A stretch of 64,000 nucleotides of DNA from Paenibacillus sinopodophylli. Its GTDB lineage: Bacteria; Bacillota; Bacilli; Paenibacillales; Paenibacillaceae. Below, piece after piece: positions 1 through 8,819 of this stretch (positions are counted from its first letter, which is position 1; every line of letters begins with the position of its first letter). Where the stretch lies: NCBI RefSeq assembly GCF_005930355.1, contig NZ_VDBO01000002.1:586200-650199 (forward strand), written 5' to 3'. The notes below the pieces were generated by a model, which was given only the letters and a program-made list of their open reading frames with translations, was not told the origin of the DNA and ran no database searches. Made by a program: the position numbers and the translations under genes.

Positions 1-712
1 GGAGGTGGATGGCAAAACAGCATTGGCTTTTTGGCATAAATACCCTTCTCCAGCCCGATTAGCAGGTGTGAACGTGGAGGAGCTAGCCCAATACCTACGG
101 CAGTTCAGTTAAGTCATTATGCCCTGTCCACGAAGAAAGCGGAGCAAGTATTGTCCTTAATTGCCGCTGATGGCGATACGACCCGCGACTTTCAGGAGAA
201 ACGTGATTTTATTGTACGCGGATTAGTACGCAATATCCGATTTATCCATCGGGAGCTACATCGAATTGAGGTGCAAATTGGGGAGCTAATGAAGCAGCTT
301 GGGTTTCAACTGGAAACGATGACAGGCATAGACCTTGTAACGGCAGCAGAATTGGTGGCAGAGATCGGGGATATTTATCGTTTTGCTACAGCTGACAAAT
401 TGGCTATGTTTGCCGGAATTGCGCCGATACTGAGAGGCTCGGGCAATAAGGTGGGCTATTACAAAAACAAACAGGGCAATCGGGAGCTTCACGGGATAAT
501 AAAAGCCTTAGCCATAAGGCAAATAGCGGTAACGCGCGGCAAAAAAGAGCCGCGTAACCCCTACTTCCACGCCTATTACGAGCAAAAAAATGGCGGCAGG
601 AAAAACCAAGCAGCAAGCGATTGTCTGTATTATGCGTAAATTGGTTAACGTCATCTACTACTTGATGAAAACCAAAGCAGCCTACCAAATACCAGCAAAA
701 AGGGGAGCATGA
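1..712 (+). pseudogene. IS110-family transposase, 3' part, frameshifted
   Basis: Remnant of an IS110/IS1111-type DEDD transposase; the window opens inside it. Three reading frames carry successive parts: frame 2 from base 2 to a stop near 112, a second frame from about 117 to 590, and a third from about 590 to the TGA at 710-712. The central part holds the Transposase_20-like C-terminal core: an MTGIDLVTAAELVAEIGD stretch, then AMFAGIAPILRGSG. This region is normally found about 100 residues before the end of IS110 transposases. With frameshifts near 112 and 590 no full-length protein can be made. Family assignment is by motif recognition. The 5' half lies outside the window. Confidence 0.8.
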
Positions 713-713
713 A

Positions 714-995
714 ATGCAGGACTTATTTGACGTACATATTCAAAGCCGTATTGAAACCATAGGAAAGGCGCTGGAAAACCATCCCAATTACAGTAAGTTA
801 GCCAAATCAAGTAGTGTGTATTATAGCAAGTTGTGGCGCGAAATGCCAAAGGAATTAAAAGAGTAGTTGTTTTTGCTAGATGAAACGGTAAACGAGCAGC
901 GCGAACACTTGGCAAAAGCAGCCTATGTACAGGGTTTCAAGGATGGGTACAAGCTAAATCGAGTGTTGGCAGACGATGAAAGCTATACTGCCTAG
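714..995 (+). pseudogene. small conserved protein with in-frame stop
   Basis: A 93-codon frame starting MQDLFDVHIQSRIETI and interrupted by TAG at 864-866. The same frame resumes at once with FLLDETVNEQREHLAKA and ends at TAG 993-995. A CAG to TAG change would explain the stop. The layout resembles small helical proteins of about 90 residues common in Paenibacillus (DUF6809-like, tentative). It begins one base after the transposase stop. No function can be assigned. Confidence 0.5.
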
Positions 996-1673
996 CAGCA
1001 ATGGGGCTATAATGGAATGGTGGTAGCTGGTAAAAATGGTTGCTGCTAATTGTTCTAGTAGTAGTGGTTTATTAACTAGGATACGTATGAAGGACAGATC
1101 AAGAATCCATTAAGTCAAAATCTTTATACGTATGTTCATAATAATCCCTTAACTAATATTGATCCTACTGGACATTGGTGTGAATCTGCAAATGGTAAAT
1201 ACTCATATGCTGGGTTTTGTGATTTTGCTGGTGGAAGTGCATCTAACAATCAATCAGGTTCAATATTTACTCCTGACACGGATCATATCGGACAAAGAGA
1301 GAAATATAAAGGAAAGTTTGTTGGAGAGTACTGCCAAAAAACTTCAGAATCAATTACAACTGATGACGTATACCTAATGTGATTAGCTGGAGACAATGAT
1401 TTGTACTTAAGTGCAAGTAGAGAGACGCAACTTATACTAAGGGAAAGAGTCCTGAAAAGCTATATGCAGGAGCAAATAAATGCAGGCTTTCCTGATTTTT
1501 TTGCGGGTGTTGAAACTGGATTGCTATTATTAACTTTAAGAGGTCCTAACTTAAATGTCGGTAAACAGTTTGGTTTAAAACTTGATTTGCAGTTGTTTGC
1601 TAAAGCTGACATTAAAATGATTGAACAAATAGCAAAGAAATGGAAAATGTCAGCGTGGATTGTCAACAATAAA

Positions 1674-2468
1674 TTAGACAACTTTTTTAAGGGCTTCGTG
1701 TCGATATTGAACAGGTGTCATATAGTCTAAAGTCCCGTGGATGCGATGGTTGTTGAACCAGTTGACGTAATCGTATAATTCCGACTCCAGATGACGGAGA
1801 CTCTGAAAGGTCATTTGGTTCACAAACTCTGTTTTCATAATCTTGTAGGTGGCTTCAGCCACAGCGTTGTCGTAGGGACATCCTTTCATACTAAGCGATC
1901 GACCAATTTCAAACGTTTCCAGCAGCTCGTCCATCTTGTGATTTTTGAACTCGCTACCACGGTCGGTATGAAACCATTGAATCTCGCGTAGATCACCCTT
2001 AACGGTCGCGAAGGCACGGGTAATTAGAGCAGCGTCCTTGTTCGGACCTGCACTTTGGCCAATGATTTCTCGATTAAACAAATCTACCAGCACACAAATG
2101 TAATGCCATCGGTTCTGGACCTTCACATACGTCAAATCACTGACGACGAAGCGTTTAGCTTCCGTTTGATCAAACTCCCTCTTTAGAACATTTGCTGTTT
2201 TCGCTTCGTTACAGGACGAGTTAAGGGGCTTATACTGCGCCACCGTGTAAGTGGAAACGAGCCCTTGTTCTTTCATGATGCGACCAATGCGGCGTCTGGA
2301 GACGGTGGACCCGCGATCATGGAGCTTTACTTTGATTTTACGTGTGCCGTAGGCTTTTCGGTTCTTGAGAAAGATATCCACAATCGCTTCAGTAACATCA
2401 TTATCAGCGACCCTTTCTTGGGTATCGTAATAAAAGGTACTTCTTGCGATTTGCAGGACGTCGCACAT
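1674..2468 (-). CDS. IS3-family transposase orfB (rve integrase core)
   Basis: About 264 residues. An HTH_21-like segment lies at about 30-85 (RKAYGTRKIKVKLHDRG), then a DDE integrase core. The three acidic residues are visible as SDLTYV, FHTDRGSEF and NAVAEATYK, and the end carries the NNHRIHGTLDYMTP motif typical of IS3 orfB. Such proteins are usually made as an OrfAB fusion by -1 frameshifting, so the independent ATG here may be used little. orfA is broken, so transposition from this copy is doubtful. Confidence 0.85.
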   Translation of the reverse strand: MCDVLQIARSTFYYDTQERVADNDVTEAIVDIFLKNRKAYGTRKIKVKLHDRGSTVSRRRIGRIMKEQGLVSTYTVAQYKPLNSSCNEAKTANVLKREFDQTEAKRFVVSDLTYVKVQNRWHYICVLVDLFNREIIGQSAGPNKDAALITRAFATVKGDLREIQWFHTDRGSEFKNHKMDELLETFEIGRSLSMKGCPYDNAVAEATYKIMKTEFVNQMTFQSLRHLESELYDYVNWFNNHRIHGTLDYMTPVQYRHEALKKVV

Positions 2469-2509
2469 TGCTGATACCGAGTATTTATCACGGTTGTTCT
2501 CGATGATAG

Positions 2510-2794
2510 CTACTTTCGTCCCATGATCAGCGCGGCTTGCTTTAAAATATCCACTTCCATTTTCAGACGCTGGTTCGCTTTTCGCAAAGCAACCAGTTCC
2601 TCCTCTTCTGGCGAGCGATTATCCTTCTCCTTGAAGGAACCTGTTGTCTGAGCTTAATTGATCCAGCGGTCTAAAGCAGAGCCTGTGAGGTCATATTCCT
2701 CCACAATCGCTGCTCTGGTTTTTCCATTTTCATAGAGTTGTACCATTTGCTTTTTGAATTCGCTTGTAAACGTGCGTCGTTGATTTTTTGGCAT
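2510..2794 (-). pseudogene. IS3-family orfA with premature stop
   Basis: HTH/leucine-zipper component of the same IS, starting MPKNQRRTFTSEFKKQMVQL. An in-frame TAA interrupts the frame after LDRWIN, near 2655. The frame then continues through EEEELVALRKANQRLKMEVDIL to a stop at 2510-2512. It is normally fused to orfB by programmed frameshifting. The nonsense codon would block the fusion. Confidence 0.75.
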
Positions 2795-3015
2795 TGTAGA
2801 GATCCGCTCCTTAGCATGATAGCTTTATTCTACAAGCCCTTATTTTAACTGTCCAAGTTAGTGTAGCCGATCCAGCGAATGAAAGAAGGGAGTTCGGTGA
2901 TTTAATCGAGCATCTAAAACAAGAGGTTGGAAAACGTGGGGATGATAACTTCACATGGGAAGAACTTCAGGAAATAGCTAAAGATTTTCTTGATAAATAA
3001 GGAGGATGTAACAAT

Positions 3016-3420
3016 ATGAGCTTTACCTCAGTGGCTTGTTCGTTACTAATAAGGGGTGATGATCTAAATAAAGAAAGTATTTCTAATGGACTAAACTTAA
3101 ATCCTACAAACTATATTTTAAAAGGACAACAAATTAAGAAAACAAAATTCAAAGCACCTAAAGATATTTGGACGTATGAGGTGAAACTTGTAAACGAAGA
3201 ACTTCCAAACACAGTTCTATATAATCTTATTTCAAAACTGAAACATTCTAAAAACTATATTATTAATACATCTTTTGAAGATATTTGTATTCGTTTATAT
3301 TTACAATCTGATCTAGCTCAAATATATTTTGATATTGAACCAAATGTATTAAAAGAATTAGCTGAATTAAAGATACGGTTTGAAGTTTCAATATTGTCTT
3401 GGGGGGGGGGGAGAAGATAA
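3016..3420 (+). CDS. DUF4279-type immunity protein
   Basis: 134 residues with an ATG preceded by AAGGAGG. The N-terminus (SLLIRGDDLNKESISNGLNLNPTNYILKG) and a central IWTYEV strand match DUF4279-type proteins, which commonly sit directly downstream of polymorphic-toxin C-termini and are treated as immunity proteins. It lies 15 bp after the remains of an RHS toxin tip, fitting that role. The 3' end contains eleven consecutive G (3401-3411). As written the protein ends SWGGGRR; with ten G it would end SWGGGEDK, which looks more natural for the family. The gene may be phase-variable or carry a homopolymer error. Now that the toxin is broken it may act only against related toxins. Confidence 0.7.
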   Translation: MSFTSVACSLLIRGDDLNKESISNGLNLNPTNYILKGQQIKKTKFKAPKDIWTYEVKLVNEELPNTVLYNLISKLKHSKNYIINTSFEDICIRLYLQSDLAQIYFDIEPNVLKELAELKIRFEVSILSWGGGRR

Positions 3421-3440
3421 ATAGAATAAAGTATTGTATT

Positions 3441-3480
3441 AAACCACATGGAAGTAAACTCCATGTGGTTTCTTTTGTTT
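3441..3480 (+). terminator. rho-independent terminator
   Basis: Stem AAACCACATGGA / TCCATGTGGTTT followed by TCTTTTGTTT, 20 bp after the immunity gene stop. Confidence 0.8.
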
Positions 3481-3732
3481 GAAAATATTTACTCAAGAGC
3501 TATTGACATAATCGACATGTCAATAATGCTTATAAATTAAGACTTATTGATATGTCATTGTTGAAGAGTAATATTTATGATCGACTTAGAATACATCAAA
3601 TCTTAACAAAGGAACATATAATAAATTAGAACAGAAGCTGGGGATTAATCCATCAACGATTATGGACTGACTGAGTAAGCGAGTAATCATGAGAAAACTA
3701 AATCGTAGTGAGGAATTTCAATAAATAGTGAC

Positions 3733-3772
3733 AGCCTAGGACGATTTTATATCGTCCTAGGCTGTTGCTTTT
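3733..3772 (+). terminator. terminator-like hairpin
   Basis: Perfect 13-bp stem AGCCTAGGACGAT / ATCGTCCTAGGCT followed by GTTGCTTTTT. No gene is seen directly upstream between 3480 and 3733, so it may end a transcript from a lost gene or insulate the operon to the right. The rest of 3481-3898 shows nothing else I recognise. Confidence 0.6.
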
Positions 3773-3898
3773 TCATTCTCTAGGATCAGTTTAAAGCTAG
3801 GCAATCTCCTTGCTAAAAAAGTAATCAATCAATTTATAATGTGATCGCTAAACCTTAGGGGATCGGTTAATAAAATGTGGATAACCTCGAAAAACAAT

Positions 3899-3952
3899 CA
3901 TACTTTTTGCTTACGATTTGCGAACGAATGGGACGAAAAACCTTGCTATGCT
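3899..3952 (+). promoter_or_regulatory. shared 54-bp promoter element, copy 1
   Basis: CATACTTTTTGC, then ACGATTTGCGAAC, 21 bp, then a TATGCT -10. It contains two TTGC-based half-sites 11 bp apart. No consensus -35 lies 17 bp from the -10, suggesting activator dependence. It is followed by a leader of about 160 nt and the Tad-like operon. Three more copies with identical spacing occur at 28572, 45762 and 47206. Confidence 0.7.
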
Positions 3953-4126
3953 TGTAACTAGAGAGAAGAGGCTACACCAGCAGAAACGAGGAGGGCGGCG
4001 GTTGATATTGGACTCATCAAAAGCAGAAAGTAGCGCTCATTGATCGCATGAATGACAGGATAGCTGCTAATCAAACAGCGATCATAAAGCAACATGATTT
4101 TCAGTAAGTGATTGGAGCTGACTAAA

Positions 4127-4498
4127 GTGAATGAGATCGCTATGAGTGATGTAGCAAAGCGACTACAAATGGCGGACAGCAGCTTGCGTCGATGGTTCCC
4201 GCTGATGGAACAAGCAGGTTACGTTTTTGAGAGGAAAGAGAACAATCGTAGGCAGCTCACTGAACAGGATATCGTGGCACTCTTGGAGATGAAGCGATTA
4301 AGTCAGGTCATGACGCTGCCAGAAGCTTGTCAGCGTGTGGTCCAGCTTATACCTCTAGGAAACAAGGGGAATCGTGGGCAGGAAGAACAAGAGTTTGAGC
4401 GATTACTCAGCCAATTATCAGATGCGATCTATTGGCAAGGGACAGAGGGTCCTATTGCGCAGCTGCGTTCGCAGTGGGAAAAAGTAAAATCTTCCTAA
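4127..4498 (+). CDS. MerR-like/HTH DNA-binding protein
   Basis: First gene of the Tad-like operon, about 123 residues from the GTG at 4127, chosen because GGAG lies 9 bp upstream; a TTG at 4112 has no good ribosome binding site. The N-terminus (MSDVAKRLQMADSSLRRWF, then YVFERKENNRRQLTEQDI) is a winged-HTH of the MerR/HTH_17 type found in plasmid and chromosome-segregation proteins. The C-terminal part is predicted helical. It is a candidate regulator of this operon and of the shared 54-bp promoter, but that is inference from position only. Confidence 0.7.
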   Translation: MNEIAMSDVAKRLQMADSSLRRWFPLMEQAGYVFERKENNRRQLTEQDIVALLEMKRLSQVMTLPEACQRVVQLIPLGNKGNRGQEEQEFERLLSQLSDAIYWQGTEGPIAQLRSQWEKVKSS

Positions 4499-4514
4499 CG
4501 GAGAGGAGAACGAA

Positions 4515-5213
4515 ATGAAGTTAAGTTTAAAAAAAGTGAATCGGCTGCTGCTTTATCTATTGGGAATGACAGCTGCGCTCGTATTGCTTTATTTCTTAGA
4601 TACGAGATGGACCGTTATGGTAGACACAAAAACGGTGGTCGTCGCTGCGAAGCAATTGCTTCCGCACGAGCCGATTACCGAGGATGATTTGATGATTGTT
4701 CGTATCAAAGAGGATTACGTAATATCGGGCGCGATACCGGCGGAGGATGCTCACTTTTTAGTCGGCCAAGAAGCGCTGCAGCTCATCGAGGCAGGCGATC
4801 AAATGACCGATAATCGTGTAGACAAGACCTCGTTGCTAAGTGTACCTGGAGCAACGGTCGTGGAATTACCGGATGATTGGATTTTGTCCGTACCAGGCAG
4901 CTTGCGTAGACTTGACCGCATTACCATTTTTGCGGTGCCTTCGAATGAAGAGAAGGTCAATACAGAAACGGGTGCATCTGAACCGCTATTATCCCAAGCG
5001 GAGAAAGTGGCGGAAGACATTGTGGTGGCCTACTACAAGGATGCTGGCTCAAATGAGGTCAAGAATGCTGAAGAAAACGTCAATCCCAATGTACGGGTAG
5101 ATGCAACCGTTCGAGGCCGTAAGCTGGAGCTCCAATTAACACCGGATCAATTGAAACAGTTATCCGAGAAGGCGGCGAGCGGTTATCAATTTATAGTGGG
5201 GTATGGCTCATGA
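4515..5213 (+). CDS. CpaB/RcpC-like SAF-domain pilus assembly protein
   Basis: 232 residues. One N-terminal membrane anchor lies at about 11-28 (LLLYLLGMTAALVLLYFL), followed by a SAF-like segment at about 38-95 (VVVAAKQLLPHEPITEDDLMI). This is the arrangement of CpaB/RcpC proteins that work with Tad secretion. A low-complexity acidic linker lies around 135-190. Its stop overlaps the next start (ATGA at 5210), so translation is coupled. In Gram-negatives CpaB helps the outer-membrane secretin. There is no secretin here, so the role in a Gram-positive envelope is unclear. Confidence 0.75.
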   Translation: MKLSLKKVNRLLLYLLGMTAALVLLYFLDTRWTVMVDTKTVVVAAKQLLPHEPITEDDLMIVRIKEDYVISGAIPAEDAHFLVGQEALQLIEAGDQMTDNRVDKTSLLSVPGATVVELPDDWILSVPGSLRRLDRITIFAVPSNEEKVNTETGASEPLLSQAEKVAEDIVVAYYKDAGSNEVKNAEENVNPNVRVDATVRGRKLELQLTPDQLKQLSEKAASGYQFIVGYGS

Positions 5214-6373
5214 ACATTGGATTCATAGGGAATGATCAAGAACTCAGTCAGCAATTACGGCAAATTCCGCAAGTGGACGCTGTATTTTCGTTGCAAGAAA
5301 CGGCACAAATGGATCTGATCAAGGAAACCTTTAAATCAACGGATCTTGTACTCCTATCAGACCGCTTGGTACAGCCGCACGAGCTTGAAGGCATAGCAGA
5401 GATCCTACAAGATAAAAAGCTACTTTATTTGATGAGCAATAAAGCTGATGCTGCAGTCACAGAGGAAACAGCTCTGGTATGCAAGCGACTCCGGATTGAA
5501 GTCAATCGTCCGAAGCGAACGGTCAACCAAATCGTTGACTATATCCAGCAGCGCTACATGGGTGTCACGCAAGCGGCAAAAACAGGCGGTCAAGTGATTG
5601 CTCTTGTTGGATCGCAGTCACAGTCCGGCGTGACGGCTAGTACGTTCTCTCTAGCGGAGGCCATTGGTAAACGGATGGATCGGAAAGTGGCGGTTATTGG
5701 TCTAAATGCCTTCTCGCCTGGTGACTCTTTTCTGACGTATGCAGGGAGCTACTTAAATGATCTGTATACCCAAATTAAAGACGGTGGTATTTTGACACCG
5801 ATTGAGCTCGTGGCTCATATGAACCAAGCGAAACATTTTTCTTATCTGGCAGGCAATGCGGATCCGACGAAACGCTATCGGTATACGTCCGAATCCGTAG
5901 CGCATGTGATTGCTTGTGCAAGAGAAGCGTTTGATGTGGTGCTTCTGGATGCAGGATCAAATCCGGATAATAATCTTTGCCTGCAGGCGCTGCTTCATGC
6001 GGACTTACGCATTCTTGTAACGACTCAGCAGCCAGCGGCACTCTTGAACTGGCAACGATCTAAACCCATCCTACAGATGGTTACACAGGATCATATGTCT
6101 TTTATGTTACTAATCAATAAATGGTCGAAACAGTGGGGAGACACCAAGGAGATTGGACGAAGCTTAGAACTCCCGATGATCGGGTGGCTACCGGACTTAA
6201 AAGATGATGGCCTATTATGTGAAATGGAACGCAGGTTACTCACGACAGTGGAGCATCCCAAATACATGGATCAGCTGCAGCGTATGGCTGATTTATTACA
6301 ATCACGGTTTGGTTGGCCAGTGCGTAACGAAGCCACGAAACTTCCGTGGTTTAAAAGGAGAGCTGCGCAATGA
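5210..6373 (+). CDS. CpaE/TadZ-like ParA-family protein, degenerate P-loop
   Basis: 387 residues. The N-terminal ~115 residues are receiver-like, followed by a MinD/ParA-like domain. The Walker A position (about 132-141) reads GSQSQSGVT instead of KGGxGKT, lacking both signature lysines. A DVVLLDAGSN segment takes the switch/Walker B place. TadZ/CpaE proteins position Tad machines, and several family members have decayed ATP-binding motifs, so a localisation or scaffold role is more likely than ATPase activity. It overlaps its neighbours by 4 bp on both sides. Confidence 0.75.
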   Translation: MNIGFIGNDQELSQQLRQIPQVDAVFSLQETAQMDLIKETFKSTDLVLLSDRLVQPHELEGIAEILQDKKLLYLMSNKADAAVTEETALVCKRLRIEVNRPKRTVNQIVDYIQQRYMGVTQAAKTGGQVIALVGSQSQSGVTASTFSLAEAIGKRMDRKVAVIGLNAFSPGDSFLTYAGSYLNDLYTQIKDGGILTPIELVAHMNQAKHFSYLAGNADPTKRYRYTSESVAHVIACAREAFDVVLLDAGSNPDNNLCLQALLHADLRILVTTQQPAALLNWQRSKPILQMVTQDHMSFMLLINKWSKQWGDTKEIGRSLELPMIGWLPDLKDDGLLCEMERRLLTTVEHPKYMDQLQRMADLLQSRFGWPVRNEATKLPWFKRRAAQ

Positions 6374-7845
6374 GTCAGTGGCGTGAACACGATTTCCATG
6401 TATCTGAAATGGACGCAGCCGTAACCGTAGATGCTCAGCAACCGAGCCGACATACGCATAGCAAGCAGGCGATGAGCGATGATTTCAAATCATTGTGTAA
6501 GCAAGTGCAAAAATGGTTTCGCGATAAAAATGAAAAGCGCTCAGATAAAGAGATCAAGAAATGGCAGATGCTGCAGCATGAGGCTGTAGTCGGGATATCT
6601 GAATCCGTACAGCTATTTAAGGGTGAAATCGAAGAGTATATCCGGATTAACCAGCTGCAGCACATGAAGTATCCGAGTTATTATCACTCGCTTGTTGAAG
6701 CCATCTTTCAGCAAACCTTTGGTTTAGGTCCCGTATCCGTTTGGAAAACCCATCCGAAGTATCCCATATCCCAATCGGCCCGAATTATGGGACGTAAGAT
6801 TTTTTTCGATATTCCTGGTGAACCAGCTCTTCAGCCCTTTAGCTATGAGTCGGAGGAAGAAGTTATCGAGAATATCATTGAAAAAATTCGGATGAAGGAT
6901 GAGTATTCGCACATTAACAAATTTAATCCCAAACTTGAACTCGATCTGGAGGATGGGACAAGGGTTACGATCATCATTCCGCCGCGCGTTCGTCGTCCAA
7001 CTATTATTTTTCGGAATTATACGATGCGAGCTCCGGTATTAGAAGACTTTGTTACATCCGGCAGCATGCCTGCAGAAGCGCTGCCGCTAATCAGGGGATT
7101 TGCGCAATCTCTCCTTAATCTCATTGTTTCGGGTGAGGTTCGGTCCGGTAAAAGTACGCTAATCAAGGCGATTTATGCGGAAAGACGTAGAGAGGGTAAG
7201 GTAGCTGTTACCATTGAGCGCGGACATTCGGAATTAAAGTTAAGTGAGATTCATGAAGATGATCAGCTTGTCGAGTTTGTCGTAAAAAAGGAAGAAGAAT
7301 ACGACGAGGTGTTTGACCTGGTTCTTCGCTCCGATTATGCCTTTGCTATTGTTGGCGAAACTCGAAGTATTGAGACGGAAATTTTCCTTATCGCCTGTGA
7401 AAAGGGTAAAGGCGGATCCATGACGAGTTATCATACGGAGAAAATTGCGAATATTGCAGGCCAATTGGCACGTAATGTGCTTCAGCGGTTCCCGAACCGC
7501 CAATATACCGAGGAACTCATTCGTGTTGCGGAGAACCTGCATTTGGCATTGGTGATGAAAGAGCGAGCAGATGGATCTAAAATGCTGATGAGAGTCTCCG
7601 AGATTCGATTAGATCCGTATACGTTTGCAGTGAGCTGCCACGATATCATGCGCTGGGAACCTGAGCAAAGCAGTTGGACGTATTGTGATGATCTCTCGTC
7701 GGAGATTATACAGAAAATGAAAGAAACCGCACCGGACTATGCAAAGTCAGCCTTCTCGACGTTGACAAGGTTAGCCAGTCAAAAACCAATGATCGGTTCG
7801 AATGTAGAATATGCATTAAGCAGCCATGAGGAGGCTGATGCATGA
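6370..7845 (+). CDS. CpaF/TadA-like secretion ATPase
   Basis: 491 residues, a type II/IV secretion hexameric ATPase that would power pilin polymerisation or secretion. The Walker A motif GEVRSGKST lies at about 253-262, an AIVGETRS segment at about 338 takes the Walker B place, and SMTSYHTEK at about 356 takes the place of the His box. The N-terminal ~200 residues correspond to the CpaF N-domain. It is translationally coupled both upstream and downstream (ATGA overlaps). This is the clearest evidence that the operon is an energised Tad/T2SS-type machine. Confidence 0.85.
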   Translation: MSQWREHDFHVSEMDAAVTVDAQQPSRHTHSKQAMSDDFKSLCKQVQKWFRDKNEKRSDKEIKKWQMLQHEAVVGISESVQLFKGEIEEYIRINQLQHMKYPSYYHSLVEAIFQQTFGLGPVSVWKTHPKYPISQSARIMGRKIFFDIPGEPALQPFSYESEEEVIENIIEKIRMKDEYSHINKFNPKLELDLEDGTRVTIIIPPRVRRPTIIFRNYTMRAPVLEDFVTSGSMPAEALPLIRGFAQSLLNLIVSGEVRSGKSTLIKAIYAERRREGKVAVTIERGHSELKLSEIHEDDQLVEFVVKKEEEYDEVFDLVLRSDYAFAIVGETRSIETEIFLIACEKGKGGSMTSYHTEKIANIAGQLARNVLQRFPNRQYTEELIRVAENLHLALVMKERADGSKMLMRVSEIRLDPYTFAVSCHDIMRWEPEQSSWTYCDDLSSEIIQKMKETAPDYAKSAFSTLTRLASQKPMIGSNVEYALSSHEEADA

Positions 7846-8816
7846 TTGCGCAGTTAGACATATCCGTTGAAACGCTGGTAAAAGCAGTCCTCATGTTAGC
7901 TTACGCAGGCTGCACCTTCGGTTTGGTGGGTGGCGTACAATCCGTATTGTTTCGATCATGGAGCGTACCTACTTACTTGGATGCGCTGCATGTGAAACAC
8001 AAAGACGATGAACAGCAAAATTTTGGTCACCTTGAATTGTTGCTGCGATCAACCAGCAAGACCTTCCACCGAAACACCATTAGCCAGTTCTTTACGCTAA
8101 GTATCGTGTTGTTTGTCATTGTTTATGTGGTGTTACTGCTAGGTTTTAATGGGGGAGATTTTTTAAGCTGGTGGAATAATCGTGCATTTGGATTAGCTGG
8201 CTTGACCGCACTTCTGCCGTACGGGTTACGCCGAGTAAAGCTTTACAACATACGGCGGGAGAACAGTTATGCCTTGATTGAAGCTTCAGAGCTCTTGCTC
8301 ATTAAATACCGGAGCCCTAACAATCAAGGGGATTTATATTACGCGCTTTATGAAACAACGGACGAGCTGCAAGGGACGATGAAACGAGCTTTTAGCAGCT
8401 TGGTGACGATCCTGCAGCTGCAGGGTAGAATGGCGATCCGTGAAGGCGTTGAATTGTTTACCTATCAAATCGGAAACAGCTGGGCAAAACAACTTGGCGT
8501 GTTGTTTACAAAAGCAGCGAAAGAAAATCGGGATATAAGCCGAGCACTTGAAAAGGTGCATACGGATATGCAGGAGTCTAAGCGAATCGTAGAAGCGGAA
8601 AAGTCGGAATATATGGACTCCATCATTATGGGGTACTTCCCCGTAGTGCTCGTTCCTGCTTCGATTTTTGGTATTAACCAAATGTTTGAAGGAGCCATTT
8701 TTAGAATTTTGTTTGATGATCCAAAGACGCTGCAGGCTCTCATGTTATGCATTATTTTTGTGATTGTGGGCTTGGTGACGTCTCTCATGTTATCCAAACC
8801 TAAAATAGAGGTGTAG
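7842..8816 (+). CDS. TadB-like T2SSF membrane platform protein
   Basis: 324 residues with hydrophobic segments near 10-30, 88-108, 120-137, 262-282 and 295-315. The large cytoplasmic loop between the second and third groups is typical of TadB/GspF platform proteins. It lies directly between the CpaF ATPase and a second platform-like protein, the conserved tadA-tadB-tadC order. The start overlaps the upstream stop. Assignment rests on topology and gene order as much as on motifs. Confidence 0.65.
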   Translation: MIAQLDISVETLVKAVLMLAYAGCTFGLVGGVQSVLFRSWSVPTYLDALHVKHKDDEQQNFGHLELLLRSTSKTFHRNTISQFFTLSIVLFVIVYVVLLLGFNGGDFLSWWNNRAFGLAGLTALLPYGLRRVKLYNIRRENSYALIEASELLLIKYRSPNNQGDLYYALYETTDELQGTMKRAFSSLVTILQLQGRMAIREGVELFTYQIGNSWAKQLGVLFTKAAKENRDISRALEKVHTDMQESKRIVEAEKSEYMDSIIMGYFPVVLVPASIFGINQMFEGAIFRILFDDPKTLQALMLCIIFVIVGLVTSLMLSKPKIEV

Positions 8817-8819
8817 CCG

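Larger units (their letters stand above)
1656..2874 (-). mobile_element. IS3-family (IS150-like) insertion sequence, 1219 bp
   Basis: The left end reads TGGATTGTCAAC and the right end, reverse complemented, reads TGGATCGGCTAC. The two ends stay similar for about 41 bp, both reaching TAAGGGCTT. A 3-bp direct repeat GCG flanks the element (1653-1655 and 2875-2877). It carries orfA and orfB on the minus strand, as IS3-family elements do. It interrupts the RHS toxin tip. orfA has a premature stop, so this copy is probably not autonomous. Confidence 0.85.
1080..3000 (+). pseudogene. RHS/polymorphic toxin C-terminal end, interrupted
   Basis: The frame opening at 1080 carries an RHS-core signature (LYTYVHNNPLTNIDPTGH) followed by a variable C-terminal tip, the arrangement of polymorphic toxins delivered by RHS proteins. 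An in-frame TGA lies at 1380-1382, after which the same frame continues. The frame is then split at 1655/2875 by an insertion sequence. Joining across the IS, with the GCG target duplication removed, restores an uninterrupted frame (KKWKMSANERREFGDLIEH) ending at TAA 2998-3000. The tip therefore lost function through a stop and an insertion. The activity of the tip domain is not recognised. The immunity gene follows 15 bp downstream. Confidence 0.75.
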
